A stretch of DNA of 64,000 bases from Negativicoccus massiliensis (GTDB lineage: Bacteria; Bacillota; Negativicutes; Veillonellales; Negativicoccaceae), in the NCBI GenBank assembly GCA_900155405.1, contig LT700188.1, positions 496,001 to 560,000 on the forward strand, written 5' to 3'. Each line of letters opens with the position of its first letter. Positions within the stretch are counted from its first letter, which is position 1. Positions 7,797 through 20,056 of the stretch are shown here, one piece after another. A program made the translations under genes and the position numbers. The notes beneath the pieces are model-generated. The model was given only the letters and a program-made list of their open reading frames with translations, did not search any database and was not told where the DNA came from.

Positions 7797-8418
7797 ATTT
7801 CAATACGACTCTCTGAAAAGTATTGACCAGGATTTCACACTCATCGACCACTTCTTCCATGGACGAGAGAATTTCTTTCCATTTAATAATATGAATGGGA
7901 TCGGTGCATTCCGTAAAGAGTTTCGCCATCTCTTCATGGTAATAGACGTCTCCCTGTGACTCCAAATTGCTTACTTTCTTACTACGCGCTTCAATCTTTA
8001 AATAATTACCTTTGAGGTTGCGCATATACGACACCGATTTACGAATTTCATCCATACACTTCGCAACAATTTGTGCCATCGCAACCGCGCCCGGAGTCGG
8101 CTCTCCCGGGTGATACATGACCATTTTGTCCATAATTTCTTTAATTTCATCCAAGGCTGTATCCAGCTGTTCAATCACCGATTGAATATCCTCACGATCG
8201 ATCGGTGTGATAAACGTTTTTTGTAAACGTTCCATTGTCTTCGAGCGAATTTCCGCGCCTTCTCGCTTTAACTGTCGGACTTTGTCCAGTCCTTCTTTAC
8301 TGTCAATTTTGTTTGCAAAACAGTCATAGAGAATGCTCCCTGCATTTGCACTCAGCTCTGCGTGCTTTTCCAACAATGCAAAGAATTTTTCTTCTTTCGG
8401 TTTTAACTGAAATGCCAT
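7789..8418 (-). CDS. DUF47 family PhoU-like Pit accessory protein
   Basis: A 209-residue all-helical protein of the DUF47/PhoU-like family. It has the conserved LDTALDEIKEIMDKMVMY stretch and acidic metal-site patterns (for example EEVVDECE near the C-terminus) seen in such proteins. These cytoplasmic proteins act with the phosphate carrier encoded downstream. The start at 8418 has AGGAG 7 nt upstream. A further in-frame ATG at 8442 has no site. The overlap with pit implies translational coupling. A TATAAT-like -10 lies near 8464-8469. Confidence 0.88.
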   Translation of the reverse strand: MAFQLKPKEEKFFALLEKHAELSANAGSILYDCFANKIDSKEGLDKVRQLKREGAEIRSKTMERLQKTFITPIDREDIQSVIEQLDTALDEIKEIMDKMVMYHPGEPTPGAVAMAQIVAKCMDEIRKSVSYMRNLKGNYLKIEARSKKVSNLESQGDVYYHEEMAKLFTECTDPIHIIKWKEILSSMEEVVDECEILVNTFQRVVLKYA

Positions 8419-8580
8419 GCTGTATCTCCTATCCACCCTCAAAAGTTTTCCATGTAAAATTATTATATCATAGCGACTGATAATAAACTATTCACGTCAT
8501 GTCTAAACTGTCATTATTCCTAAAAATTACTAAAGTTTGACAAAGCATTTCGCTTTATCTAATCATGTAAAAAATGTAAA

Positions 8581-8623
8581 AGAAGACCTTTTTTACCATA
8601 CATCGTAGTAAAAAAGGTCTTCT
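8581..8623 (-). terminator. Terminator of the DUF4198 gene
   Basis: A perfect 16-bp stem (8581-8596 with 8608-8623) with an 11-nt loop and T-rich flanks on both strands. It lies in the 240-bp gap 8419-8659, which otherwise shows only the DUF47-pit promoter region. Confidence 0.9.
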
Positions 8624-8659
8624 TTTAATCTTTACAAATGGTATTGAAAAAATTTATGC

Positions 8660-9379
8660 TTATTCCGGCTCAATAATAAAAGAGAGGGACGAGAAATATT
8701 TTACCTGCGTATTAGGGTCATCTGTCGGGTACGCAATTTCTATACCAAGTACATTCAAACCGTTAGCAGCCACTGTAACTGTCGCGCGACCGTTCGCATC
8801 CGTTTTCGATTCATTGGTCAGATCATTAATCACGTCTTTAATCAACGGCGCATCGGCCATCGGTTCGCCATCTTTGTACGCACGGATCTCAAAAGTATCA
8901 CCTTTGCGCAAAGTCAGCGGATTGACAGACGGAACAATTTGTATCGGCACATTGTAAATATACCCCGGTTTAACTTCCGGATCCCAATAATTCACGTTAT
9001 ATTTTACCGCATGTGTTGTTTTGACTGCATTCGGCACTTCCGAAAACGGAGCGTTTACCGTTTTGCCGTCTTTAGTTTTAGTGAAATAGCCATAATCAAA
9101 GAAAGTCGTCGTAACTCCCAAATTTTCTGTATTGGCAAACGAAATATGATCACTATAACGAACTACATCCACTGCTGTCGGTTGAAAATTCTTGTCGTAG
9201 CCTTCCACCATTTGTACACAAGCAGGATCATAGACGTTATTGCCGGGTCCTTCCCCAAGAACCAGCACACGTTGATCCAGGCTGTTCGCTACAAACACGC
9301 CGTGCGCAGATACATCCGCCACACCAAACGCGCCTGCCAACAAACCTGCACATAAAGCCAATCCTACTGCTTTTTTCAT
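8660..9379 (-). CDS. Secreted DUF4198-type protein (possible metal-uptake accessory)
   Basis: A 239-residue exported protein. The N-terminus MKKAVGLALCAGLLAGAFGV followed by ADVSA-HG is a Sec signal peptide, probably cut before HGVFVANS. The mature part begins with His and carries a C-terminal immunoglobulin-like half (DANGRATVTVAANGLNVLGIEI), the layout of DUF4198 proteins that often accompany nickel or cobalt uptake systems. No transporter is adjacent, so the substrate is unknown. GAGGAGG precedes the ATG at 9379; the longer frame to 9469 lacks support. A strong promoter lies at 9420-9448. Confidence 0.7.
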   Translation of the reverse strand: MKKAVGLALCAGLLAGAFGVADVSAHGVFVANSLDQRVLVLGEGPGNNVYDPACVQMVEGYDKNFQPTAVDVVRYSDHISFANTENLGVTTTFFDYGYFTKTKDGKTVNAPFSEVPNAVKTTHAVKYNVNYWDPEVKPGYIYNVPIQIVPSVNPLTLRKGDTFEIRAYKDGEPMADAPLIKDVINDLTNESKTDANGRATVTVAANGLNVLGIEIAYPTDDPNTQVKYFSSLSFIIEPE

Positions 9380-9419
9380 ATTGTTTCCTCCTCTAGAACA
9401 TATGAATTCCCTGTGATTA

Positions 9420-9448
9420 ATAATAGCATATGTTAATCTTTTTGTAAA
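9420..9448 (-). promoter_or_regulatory. Promoter of the DUF4198 gene
   Basis: TTTACA (9443-9448) and TATTAT (9420-9425) with exactly 17 nt between and a TGC extension. Very AT-rich DNA lies upstream. Confidence 0.7.
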
Positions 9449-9519
9449 ATTATAAAGATTTATTCTCATTATTTTATTTTTATTAGTTTACATTATATTG
9501 GTTTTATATAAATATAGTA

Positions 9520-9551
9520 AATAAAAAGCCTTTTAATGAAGGCTTTTTATT
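9520..9551 (-). terminator. Terminator downstream of the DUF1638 region
   Basis: AATAAAAAGCCTT / AAGGCTTTTTATT, a perfect 13-bp stem with a 6-nt loop. It lies between the DUF1638 region and the DUF4198 promoter. Confidence 0.8.
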
Positions 9552-9649
9552 AGTAACCCAGGCATACGCTGTCTCACTGCTACTTATTTTGCGATTCACG
9601 CTTCCTATATCCATGATAAAAAAGCGATTTAAAAAATTGTTTTTTAAAC

Positions 9650-9763
9650 CAGCAAAAAGAAAAAGCGGATTGCTCCGCCCTGCCCCGTCAAAAATCGTAA
9701 CTTCCCACGATATTGAGAAGAGGCTTTATTCAACAGGCGTCTCCGACCTAGTTATTTATTATA
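9650..9763 (-). ncRNA. Possible short untranslated RNA downstream of the DUF1638 gene
   Basis: The 9552-9777 stretch has no gene. On the minus strand a TGATATAAT (-10 at 9758-9763) sits between two copies of AATAACTAGG. It is followed by a hairpin ATCGT/ACGAT with TTTTT and then GCGGA/TCCGC (9678-9665) with a long T-rich tail. This could be a short RNA of about 100 nt or the processed 3' end of the DUF1638 message. I see no family match. Confidence 0.3.
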
Positions 9764-9777
9764 TCACCCTAGTTATT

Positions 9778-10446
9778 TTATAGATCCCTGTCAAGGGTAA
9801 AATAACTTTCCGGAACGGTTTCTCCTTTTTTCAGAATGAGAAAATCTTCGTCAAAATCATCGTCGGCTATTTTCCTCAAAATTCCGTATTTACCGGGAAC
9901 TATATCAATTTGTCCGTCCAAAATTTTTCTTAGTTTCTCTAAATATTCACGGACAGGTTCTATTTCGTAAACACCGGTATCAATGATATATAAATGTTCA
10001 AATCCTTTATACAGTTTTCTTAAAAATGCCTTTCCTTCTTCTTCACCCCTGCTTCTAATTATTTTGTCCACATCAATGGAAGAACGTTTGCTGTATTCCG
10101 CCCAACTTTCCGTAAAAAAGACACCATGCTTAGGACGTTTAATCTCTTTCAGATTCTCCCCGGATAAAAGTATGTCAAGACAATCTCTCGTCCGCGGCAG
10201 TACCAGTTCTGTATGGGTAGCTCTGAGGCCTATCGTTCCGCCGCCGCAACCGGAGGGACAAATGATAACCCGGTCCGCATACAATACGCTGTCTATTTTT
10301 TCTTGAAGATAGCTTTTAAGATACGCCGGGCTTTTGTGGAGTTCATCAGGTAAAAGGTAAAGAACAGCACTACTTTCCGCTTCTTTCAAAGCATGAATCA
10401 GTTCTTTTTGTAGGGTGGGACAAGCAAAAATAATCGTTCCAGCCAT
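9778..10446 (-). CDS. DUF1638 domain protein
   Basis: A 222-residue cytoplasmic protein. The pattern IIFACPTLQKEL, YLLPDELHKSP, YLQEKIDS, VIICPSGCGGGTIGLRA, LVLPRTRDCLDILL fits the DUF1638 family, which in other anaerobes sits near corrinoid/methyltransferase genes. Its function is not established. It is AT-richer than its neighbours and lies directly behind the rRNA-tRNA operon terminator, possibly a transferred gene. The start at 10446 has AAAGGA upstream. The longer frame to 10530 runs into the terminator and is rejected. Confidence 0.75.
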   Translation of the reverse strand: MAGTIIFACPTLQKELIHALKEAESSAVLYLLPDELHKSPAYLKSYLQEKIDSVLYADRVIICPSGCGGGTIGLRATHTELVLPRTRDCLDILLSGENLKEIKRPKHGVFFTESWAEYSKRSSIDVDKIIRSRGEEEGKAFLRKLYKGFEHLYIIDTGVYEIEPVREYLEKLRKILDGQIDIVPGKYGILRKIADDDFDEDFLILKKGETVPESYFTLDRDL

Positions 10447-10491
10447 GGCGATTTTCCTTTCTCCTTTTTTCTCATTATACCCTTTTTCCGC

Positions 10492-10527
10492 AAAAAAACA
10501 GACAGTTCCTTTTCCGGCACTGTCTGT
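10492..10527 (-). terminator. Terminator of the rRNA-tRNA operon
   Basis: ACAGACAGT (10498-10506) pairs with ACTGTCTGT (10519-10527), followed by seven Ts on the minus strand, directly after tRNA-Arg. Confidence 0.92.
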
Positions 10528-10530
10528 CAT

Positions 10531-10607
10531 TGGTGACCCAGGAGGGATTCGAACCCCCGACCTTTTGATTCGTAGTCAAACGCTCTATCCAGCTGAGCTA
10601 CTGAGTC
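10531..10607 (-). tRNA. tRNA-Arg (ACG)
   Basis: A 77-nt cloverleaf with encoded CCA. The acceptor GACTCAG/CTGGGTC pairs with two G-U-type positions. The anticodon loop CTACGAA gives ACG, which is read as ICG after A34 deamination. T-loop GTTCGAA. Last gene of the rRNA operon. Confidence 0.97.
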
Positions 10608-10614
10608 ATGCAAT

Positions 10615-10690
10615 TGGCAGGGGCAGAAGGACTTGAACCCTCAACCAACGGTTTTGGAGACCGCTACTCTACCAATTGAGCTATACCCCT
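10615..10690 (-). tRNA. tRNA-Trp (CCA)
   Basis: A 76-nt cloverleaf with encoded CCA. The acceptor AGGGGTA/TGCCCCT-type stem, the anticodon loop TCCAAA (anticodon CCA) and T-loop GTTCAAG are visible. It lies between 5S rRNA and tRNA-Arg. Confidence 0.96.
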
Positions 10691-10696
10691 ACGTAA

Positions 10697-10810
<114 letters not shown>

Positions 10811-10890
10811 ATTACTTGCTGAGTTCGCTGTTTGCTCCCTCAAAACTATACAGAAGAAGTAGATCACCTTCGTAGTTCATTCGTACTTTC

Positions 10891-13816
<2,926 letters not shown>

Positions 13817-13885
13817 CGTATCGAATGTTTCTCTACGTTCGGTGTTCTCTTGTGTATCAAGAGTTTCTTTCTTCTTCTTCTGTGT

Positions 13886-13900
13886 AGTTTTCAAAGAACA
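13886..13900 (-). promoter_or_regulatory. boxA-like antitermination element in the 16S-23S spacer
   Basis: TGTTCTTTGAAAACT on the minus strand between tRNA-Ala and 23S, the same element as in the 16S leader. This is the Bacillota boxA form that NusB/NusE complexes bind. Confidence 0.65.
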
Positions 13901-13903
13901 ATG

Positions 13904-13979
13904 TGGTGGAGATGAGGAGAATCGAACTCCTGACCTCTTGCATGCGAAGCAAGCGCTCTCCCAGCTGAGCTACACCCCC
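13904..13979 (-). tRNA. tRNA-Ala (CGC) in the rRNA spacer
   Basis: 76 nt with encoded CCA. The acceptor GGGGGTG/CATCTCC has the alanine identity pair G3-U70. The anticodon stem CTTGC/GCAAG encloses TTCGCAT, giving anticodon CGC, which reads GCG codons. Spacer tRNAs are usually Ala(TGC) and Ile(GAT), so CGC alone is unusual. Confidence 0.93.
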
Positions 13980-14105
13980 GCAACCAATAGTAAACGGCTG
14001 TTCCACTTGAGGAATCTTACGATTCTCTCAAAACTAAACAATGCAAATGCCAATGTGTCGACCTAAGTGACCGGATCTTAACTTTCGTTATGATCGGTTC
14101 GGTCT

Positions 14106-15672
<1,567 letters not shown>

Positions 15673-15775
15673 ATAGTTTGATTGCTCATTTGTTTGCCTT
15701 GTTGCCAAGGACTTTTGTAATTGACTCGGGTCTGTATATCAGACCCGCACATTGGCGTTAATTCTTTGCATTGTT

Positions 15776-15790
15776 CAGTTTTCAAAGAAC
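15776..15790 (-). promoter_or_regulatory. boxA-like element in the rRNA leader
   Basis: GTTCTTTGAAAACTG on the minus strand, about 100 nt upstream of 16S. A GC-rich hairpin (CGGGTCTG/CAGACCCG) follows at about 15727-15748, probably part of the leader or processing stem. Confidence 0.65.
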
Positions 15791-15814
15791 CGCGTCGCTT
15801 CATGCGACTTGATT

Positions 15815-15843
15815 ATGATAGCATCTCTTTTTCTTGGTGTCAA
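15815..15843 (-). promoter_or_regulatory. rRNA promoter P2
   Basis: TTGACA (15838-15843), 17 nt, TATCAT (15815-15820) with a TGC extension. Near-consensus and about 145 nt upstream of 16S. Confidence 0.85.
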
Positions 15844-15911
15844 GTCTTTTCTGCACCTTTTTTGAAATTGTCAGAAATGCTCTGCACCAACCGGATTGTT
15901 GATGCTTAAGT

Positions 15912-15940
15912 ATCATATCACGCGAAATATACGTTGTCAA
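15912..15940 (-). promoter_or_regulatory. rRNA promoter P1
   Basis: TTGACA (15935-15940), 17 nt, TATGAT (15912-15917). Tandem with P2, 97 nt further upstream. The gap 15673-16015 holds only these promoters, the leader and the terminator of the permease gene. Confidence 0.88.
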
Positions 15941-15970
15941 GAAACAGTCAATATTTGCTCGCATTTTCTT

Positions 15971-16010
15971 ACATATAAAAAGATGCCCATATGGGCATCT
16001 TTTTATATGT
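15971..16010 (-). terminator. Terminator of the ArsB/NhaD-type permease gene
   Basis: A perfect 40-bp palindrome built from ACATATAAAAAGATGCCCAT and its complement. It ends the permease transcript just before rRNA promoter P1. Confidence 0.92.
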
Positions 16011-16015
16011 ATCTC

Positions 16016-17290
16016 TTAGAAATATCGCAACCAAATGTATACTTGTCCGACAAATACAGTAAATAGCATCATCGGAAAACCGACTATAAAGTATTTTTTA
16101 AAACTCATATCGTAGCCGTTCTGCGCTGCCAAGGCTGCAATAATAACCCCCGGCGAAGAGCCGATGATCGTGCCGTTACCGCCATAGCAAGCACCGATGG
16201 AAAGCGACCACCACAAAACATTGGGATCCAACCCCATCACGTTTTCCATTTCCTTAATGATAGGAATCATGGTCGCGGTAAACGGAATGTTGTCCACAAA
16301 AGCGGACGCTATGGCACTGATCCAGAGAATCAACGAAGATGTCATTTCGATATCGCCCTGCGTCTGTTCTACTGCCCATTTCGCAACCCAACCGATGACA
16401 CCGGTAGCCTCAATACCACCGACAAGAACAAAGAGGCCGATAAAGAAGAAGATGGTGCTCCAATCCACACCGCTCAATGCTTCCTCCGGAGTCTCGCCTG
16501 TAAAAACCATCATGGCAATCGCACCCGTAAGAGCAATCGTCGCCGTTTCGAATCCGATTAGATTGTGGATCGCAAAACCGAATACGGTTAACACCAAGAC
16601 GGTTAACGAAATATGGAATAATCGCCAATCGGCGATCTGTTTTTTCGGATCCAGTTTGTCTAAAAGTGATTTTTCAAAAGGTTCATGTTTAAGTTCTTTA
16701 TGAAAAATAAGCAGTAAGGAAGGTACACAGAGGAGCAATACAAATACAGCTACCGGACCGGTGTTAGTAACAAAGTCCATAAACGTTAAGCCAACGGCGC
16801 TGCCGATCATGACGTTCGGAGGATCACCTACCATCGTTCCTGTGCCGCCGATGTTGGCGGCTAAAATTTCCATGATTAGAAACGGATAGGCATTAAGACG
16901 CAAGAATTTTGTCAATGAAATAGTGATCGGCGCGATTAAGAGTACCGCTGTAACAACATCCAAGAACGCTGCCGAAATCGCTGTTAAAAACGCAAACATC
17001 AACATCAGCAGCAGCGAACGACCTTTTGTCAATTTGACGGCCCAAATAGCGAACGCTTCGAACATCCCTGTCTTTTTAACGACAGCAACGATCATCATCA
17101 TCCCGATTAAAAGACCGAGTGTATTGAAGTCTATAAAACGGGTAATCGCCATTTCCTGCGTGACAAAACCTACCAAAATCATTGTCATGCCGCCGACCAG
17201 CGAAACAATTGTTCTCGGCCACTTCTCCGTCATGATTACAGCGTAAGTTATCACAAATATTAAGATCGACACTGTAAACGCGCTAAACAC
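16016..17290 (-). CDS. ArsB/NhaD-like (SLC13/ion transporter superfamily) permease
   Basis: A 424-residue membrane protein with about eleven hydrophobic helices and two similar halves. The re-entrant motifs ANIGGTGTMVGDPPNVMIGSA (starting near residue 144, split here as ANIGGTGTMV and GDPPNVMIG) and GGNGTIIGSSPGVI near residue 375 are characteristic of the ArsB/NhaD/CitM group. Paralogues carry anions such as arsenite or citrate, or exchange Na+/H+. The GDPPN motif is widespread in poorly characterised members, so the substrate is not assigned. It is monocistronic with its own strong promoter. Confidence 0.8.
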   Translation of the reverse strand: MFSAFTVSILIFVITYAVIMTEKWPRTIVSLVGGMTMILVGFVTQEMAITRFIDFNTLGLLIGMMMIVAVVKKTGMFEAFAIWAVKLTKGRSLLLMLMFAFLTAISAAFLDVVTAVLLIAPITISLTKFLRLNAYPFLIMEILAANIGGTGTMVGDPPNVMIGSAVGLTFMDFVTNTGPVAVFVLLLCVPSLLLIFHKELKHEPFEKSLLDKLDPKKQIADWRLFHISLTVLVLTVFGFAIHNLIGFETATIALTGAIAMMVFTGETPEEALSGVDWSTIFFFIGLFVLVGGIEATGVIGWVAKWAVEQTQGDIEMTSSLILWISAIASAFVDNIPFTATMIPIIKEMENVMGLDPNVLWWSLSIGACYGGNGTIIGSSPGVIIAALAAQNGYDMSFKKYFIVGFPMMLFTVFVGQVYIWLRYF

Positions 17291-17365
17291 TCCGCCTCAA
17301 CCCCTCATGATAATATTTTATGATATTATTAAAAATATTTTCATCTAATACTATGCCCGTCTTAC

Positions 17366-17394
17366 ATTGTATAATTTAACGATTGAACTGTCAA
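17366..17394 (-). promoter_or_regulatory. Promoter of the ArsB/NhaD-type permease
   Basis: TTGACA (17389-17394), 17 nt, TACAAT (17366-17371), about 75 nt upstream of the start codon. Confidence 0.8.
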
Positions 17395-17443
17395 CGGAAA
17401 CGGGCCAATTGCCTATTATCAGTGGACAATAATTACCTATAAG

Positions 17444-17470
17444 TAAAAAGCCTCTGCTAAGCAGAGGCTT
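17444..17470 (-). terminator. Terminator after the tRNA cluster
   Basis: AAGCCTCTGC / GCAGAGGCTT with a 3-nt loop followed by TTTTT on the minus strand, immediately after tRNA-Lys. Confidence 0.9.
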
Positions 17471-17474
17471 GATG

Positions 17475-17550
17475 TGGTGATCCATCCGCGACTCGAACGC
17501 GGGACACCCTGATTAAAAGTCAGGTGCTCTACCAACTGAGCTAATGGATC
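17475..17550 (-). tRNA. tRNA-Lys (TTT)
   Basis: 76 nt with CCA. Acceptor GATCCAT/ATGGATC; anticodon loop CTTTTAA; T-loop GTTCGAG. Last of three clustered tRNAs. Confidence 0.97.
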
Positions 17551-17554
17551 ATAC

Positions 17555-17629
17555 TGGCAGGGGTAGGTGGATTCGAACCACCGTGTGACGGAGTCAAAGT
17601 CCGTTGCCTTACCGCTTGGCGATACCCCT
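17555..17629 (-). tRNA. tRNA-Gln (TTG)
   Basis: 75 nt with CCA. Acceptor AGGGGTA/TACCCCT; anticodon loop CTTTGAC; T-loop GTTCGAA. Confidence 0.97.
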
Positions 17630-17630
17630 G

Positions 17631-17707
17631 TGGGGTGAGTAGTGGGAGTCGAACCCACGCATAACGGAGCCACAATCCGCCGTGTTAACCACTTCACCAT
17701 ACCCACC
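17631..17707 (-). tRNA. tRNA-His (GTG)
   Basis: 77 nt with CCA and the extra encoded 5' G(-1) opposite C73. Anticodon loop TTGTGGC. Only one nucleotide separates it from tRNA-Gln. First of the three-tRNA transcript. Confidence 0.97.
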
Positions 17708-17734
17708 ATGCCCGAATAAATCGGAACAGTTAAT

Positions 17735-17763
17735 AGTTTACCATCTTGTTTGGTTACTGTCAA
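17735..17763 (-). promoter_or_regulatory. Promoter of the His-Gln-Lys tRNA cluster
   Basis: TTGACA (17758-17763), 17 nt, TAAACT (17735-17740), ending about 28 nt upstream of tRNA-His. It sits just past the speE stop codon. Confidence 0.8.
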
Positions 17764-17770
17764 TATTTAT

Positions 17771-18643
17771 TTAGAATCGGTCATCGGCGGTACGCCCCCC
17801 CGTTGTCAGGCGACGTACAAATTCCGGCAGCACAAATGCAGCTTTACCGACTTCCGTATTGTAGTAACGGCAATTCGACAAATTAGGAGTTCTCCATTCC
17901 GCCGCCAAAGGGTCGCGCGTTTGGGCCCCCAACGTAAACGAATGGTAGCCGCTGGGATACAGCGGAACCGGCGCCGTATATAAACGGGTCACCGGAAAGC
18001 TCTTTGCCACCGCCTGTTGAACATCCCCAATTAAGCGTTGATGGAAAAATGGCGATTCTGTTTGTTGCACCATAATGCCGTCCGCTTTTAAAGCCCGTGC
18101 ACAGGCGGCATAAAATTCGGCGGTAAACAAACCCTCCCCGGGTCCGATGGGATCCGAGCAATCGACAATAATCACGTCATACTCATTCTCTGCCGCTTGC
18201 ACTTTGGCAATTCCGTCGCCTACAGTTACGGTTAAGCGCGGATCATCTTGCAATAGAGCGGAAGCTATCTCGGGCAAGTATTTTTTAGCAACGGCAATTA
18301 CAGCCGGATCAATTTCCACCATTTCCACCGACTCGACGGTAGCATGACGCAACACTTCCCGCGCTGTACCGCCATCACCGCCACCCACAATCAGGATGCG
18401 ACGCGGATCCGGATGCAGACACAAAGGAACATGGGTGATCATTTCGCTATACACCCACTCATCGACGACGGATGTTTGAAAAACTCCATCCAAAATCAGC
18501 ATTCGGCCAAATTGCATACTGTCGGCCACGACAATATGCTGAAATTCAGACTGATCCTCATACAAAATTTCCCGTGCAGCAAGGGAGAGTTTGACGAACG
18601 GACTTTGCTCTTCCGTGACCCACGCAGTTTGCGTTGTCTCCAT
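17771..18643 (-). CDS. speE: Spermidine synthase (polyamine aminopropyltransferase)
   Basis: A 290-residue cytoplasmic enzyme transferring aminopropyl from decarboxylated S-adenosylmethionine to putrescine. Seen are the N-terminal beta domain, the SAM-binding GGGDGGTAREVLRH (near residue 80), the acidic EMVEIDPAVI, VGDGIAKV, and the catalytic-site DCSDPIGPGEGLF (near residue 148). The start at 18643 uses GGGAGG, which lies within the last codons of divIVA. The 24-nt longer frame is rejected. Probably read through from the division cluster. Confidence 0.92.
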   Translation of the reverse strand: METTQTAWVTEEQSPFVKLSLAAREILYEDQSEFQHIVVADSMQFGRMLILDGVFQTSVVDEWVYSEMITHVPLCLHPDPRRILIVGGGDGGTAREVLRHATVESVEMVEIDPAVIAVAKKYLPEIASALLQDDPRLTVTVGDGIAKVQAAENEYDVIIVDCSDPIGPGEGLFTAEFYAACARALKADGIMVQQTESPFFHQRLIGDVQQAVAKSFPVTRLYTAPVPLYPSGYHSFTLGAQTRDPLAAEWRTPNLSNCRYYNTEVGKAAFVLPEFVRRLTTGGRTADDRF

Positions 18644-18644
18644 C

Positions 18645-19256
18645 TTACGCCTCCCGATCGAGTTCACCTGCTGTGGAATCCAATGCCTCCGTTTCCGTCT
18701 CTTGCACCACTTCCGGCTCTTCTTCTACTGCATCGGTAACGGTGAAAAGTTCTTCATCATTATTTTCTTCCACCTCGGATACAGCTTCATAGTTTGCCAT
18801 GGCTTGGGAGGGATCCGCTACCATAGTGTCCACCAACTCTAATTGCGACTCGAGCAGCGAGCGTAATTTGGCACGGAAAACGCCGATGTCGGCCATGATT
18901 TGATTATATTGCTCCTGTGCGCTGCGTAATGAGTCTGCCGTATCACGGAGCATTTGTTCTTTCTCCGTTTCCGCCTTGGCAATGATCAATTCCGCTTCTT
19001 TACGTGCATTGACTTTGACGTTCTCCGCTGTTTCCTGCGCCATCATTAATGTGGACGTCATGGTCGTTTCCATCGTTTCATAATTTTTTAATTTCGTGCG
19101 CAACATATCGGTTTCTTCTTCCATCTCCCGATGTTCGCGATAAATTTTCTCATAGTCGTTGACGACTTCTTCCAGAAACTGTTCGACTTCTTCCTGAGCA
19201 TAGCCGCGCAGACCTTTTGAAAATGTTTTATTATGAATATCCATCGGTGTTAACAT
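18645..19256 (-). CDS. divIVA: Cell-division initiation protein DivIVA
   Basis: 203 residues. The N-terminal lipid-binding domain reads MLTPMDIHNKTFSKGLRGYA and QEEVEQFLEEVVNDYE and is followed by long coiled coils (about residues 30-135) and an acidic C-terminal tail (residues 155-203). It marks negatively curved membrane at the septum and pole. The start at 19256 has GGGAGG; the longer frame to 19415 is the ylmH antisense-free overlap and lacks a site. Two nucleotides separate its stop from the speE start. Confidence 0.93.
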   Translation of the reverse strand: MLTPMDIHNKTFSKGLRGYAQEEVEQFLEEVVNDYEKIYREHREMEEETDMLRTKLKNYETMETTMTSTLMMAQETAENVKVNARKEAELIIAKAETEKEQMLRDTADSLRSAQEQYNQIMADIGVFRAKLRSLLESQLELVDTMVADPSQAMANYEAVSEVEENNDEELFTVTDAVEEEPEVVQETETEALDSTAGELDREA

Positions 19257-19270
19257 TTGGTTTCCTCCCG

Positions 19271-20056
19271 TTACTGATATCGCTCCAAACGCAAACCGGT
19301 CCGCCCTTTGCGACTGGTACCGGTAATCTCCGCCACGACCAAACGGCCGCGTCCCCGTACTGAAATAACGTCGCCCTGTGCGACAATTTGCGCAGGTCCT
19401 TTGGCCCGTTGCCAATTGACTTGTACCTTTTCCGCACTAATGGCCGCTACCATTTTGGTACGTGACATACCATAACCGGCAGCTCCGATCGCGTCAAGAC
19501 GCAACGAGGCAACCGTCGTACGGACTTCTTTTACTTTTTCTATTTTGGGAACCAATTCGGTCAACGGAATCTCTCGCGGCGTCACATTGACCATGGCAAT
19601 TTTTTGCCAGTTCTGCAGCAGATACGGCACAATCGTACGATCAACCACTACCTGCGCACACGTCGACTGCATTAAAACATCGCCGAACACTTCCCGTTCC
19701 AACCCCAGCCCCATTAGTGCTCCCAGCACATCACGGTGACCAAGCAACCGAAAACGCGGATCCCATCTTGCTTCCACAGCGCTCAGATTCCAATCTATTT
19801 TGCCGGCGAATTCCGGTCGGAAAAATGCGATTTTAATACGTTCCGCGCCATGATACCCGCCGTTTTCCTCGACTTCCAAGCCGGGAAAGTGTGCACGAAT
19901 CGTGGTCGCGATCTGACCGGCGTACGGACTGACAAAATCACTGACGGCAAGCGGTCGACGTGTCCGCACCTGATCCGCCAAGTCCAAAAGCCGATTGGCT
20001 AATTCTCCATTACCCGATCCGCTGAAATAGCGGCTGATCTTTTCGCGTTCATTCAT
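19271..20056 (-). CDS. ylmH: S4-domain RNA-binding protein YlmH
   Basis: A 261-residue protein of the YlmH family, with an N-terminal YlmH-type domain and a C-terminal S4 RNA-binding domain (about residues 175-250: LRLDAIGAAGYGMSRTKM, VQVNWQRAKG, VAQGDVISVRGRGRL). YlmH binds ribosomal complexes and helps clear stalled nascent chains in other Bacillota. The ATG at 20056 overlaps the proC stop by 8 nt. The family sits between sepF and divIVA in most Bacillota, as here. Confidence 0.9.
   Translation of the reverse strand: MNEREKISRYFSGSGNGELANRLLDLADQVRTRRPLAVSDFVSPYAGQIATTIRAHFPGLEVEENGGYHGAERIKIAFFRPEFAGKIDWNLSAVEARWDPRFRLLGHRDVLGALMGLGLEREVFGDVLMQSTCAQVVVDRTIVPYLLQNWQKIAMVNVTPREIPLTELVPKIEKVKEVRTTVASLRLDAIGAAGYGMSRTKMVAAISAEKVQVNWQRAKGPAQIVAQGDVISVRGRGRLVVAEITGTSRKGRTGLRLERYQ

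Noticed and set aside
17571-17763. 108-codon frame across the tRNA cluster (17437-17763, minus)
   Set aside because: It overlaps three clear tRNA genes and their promoter.
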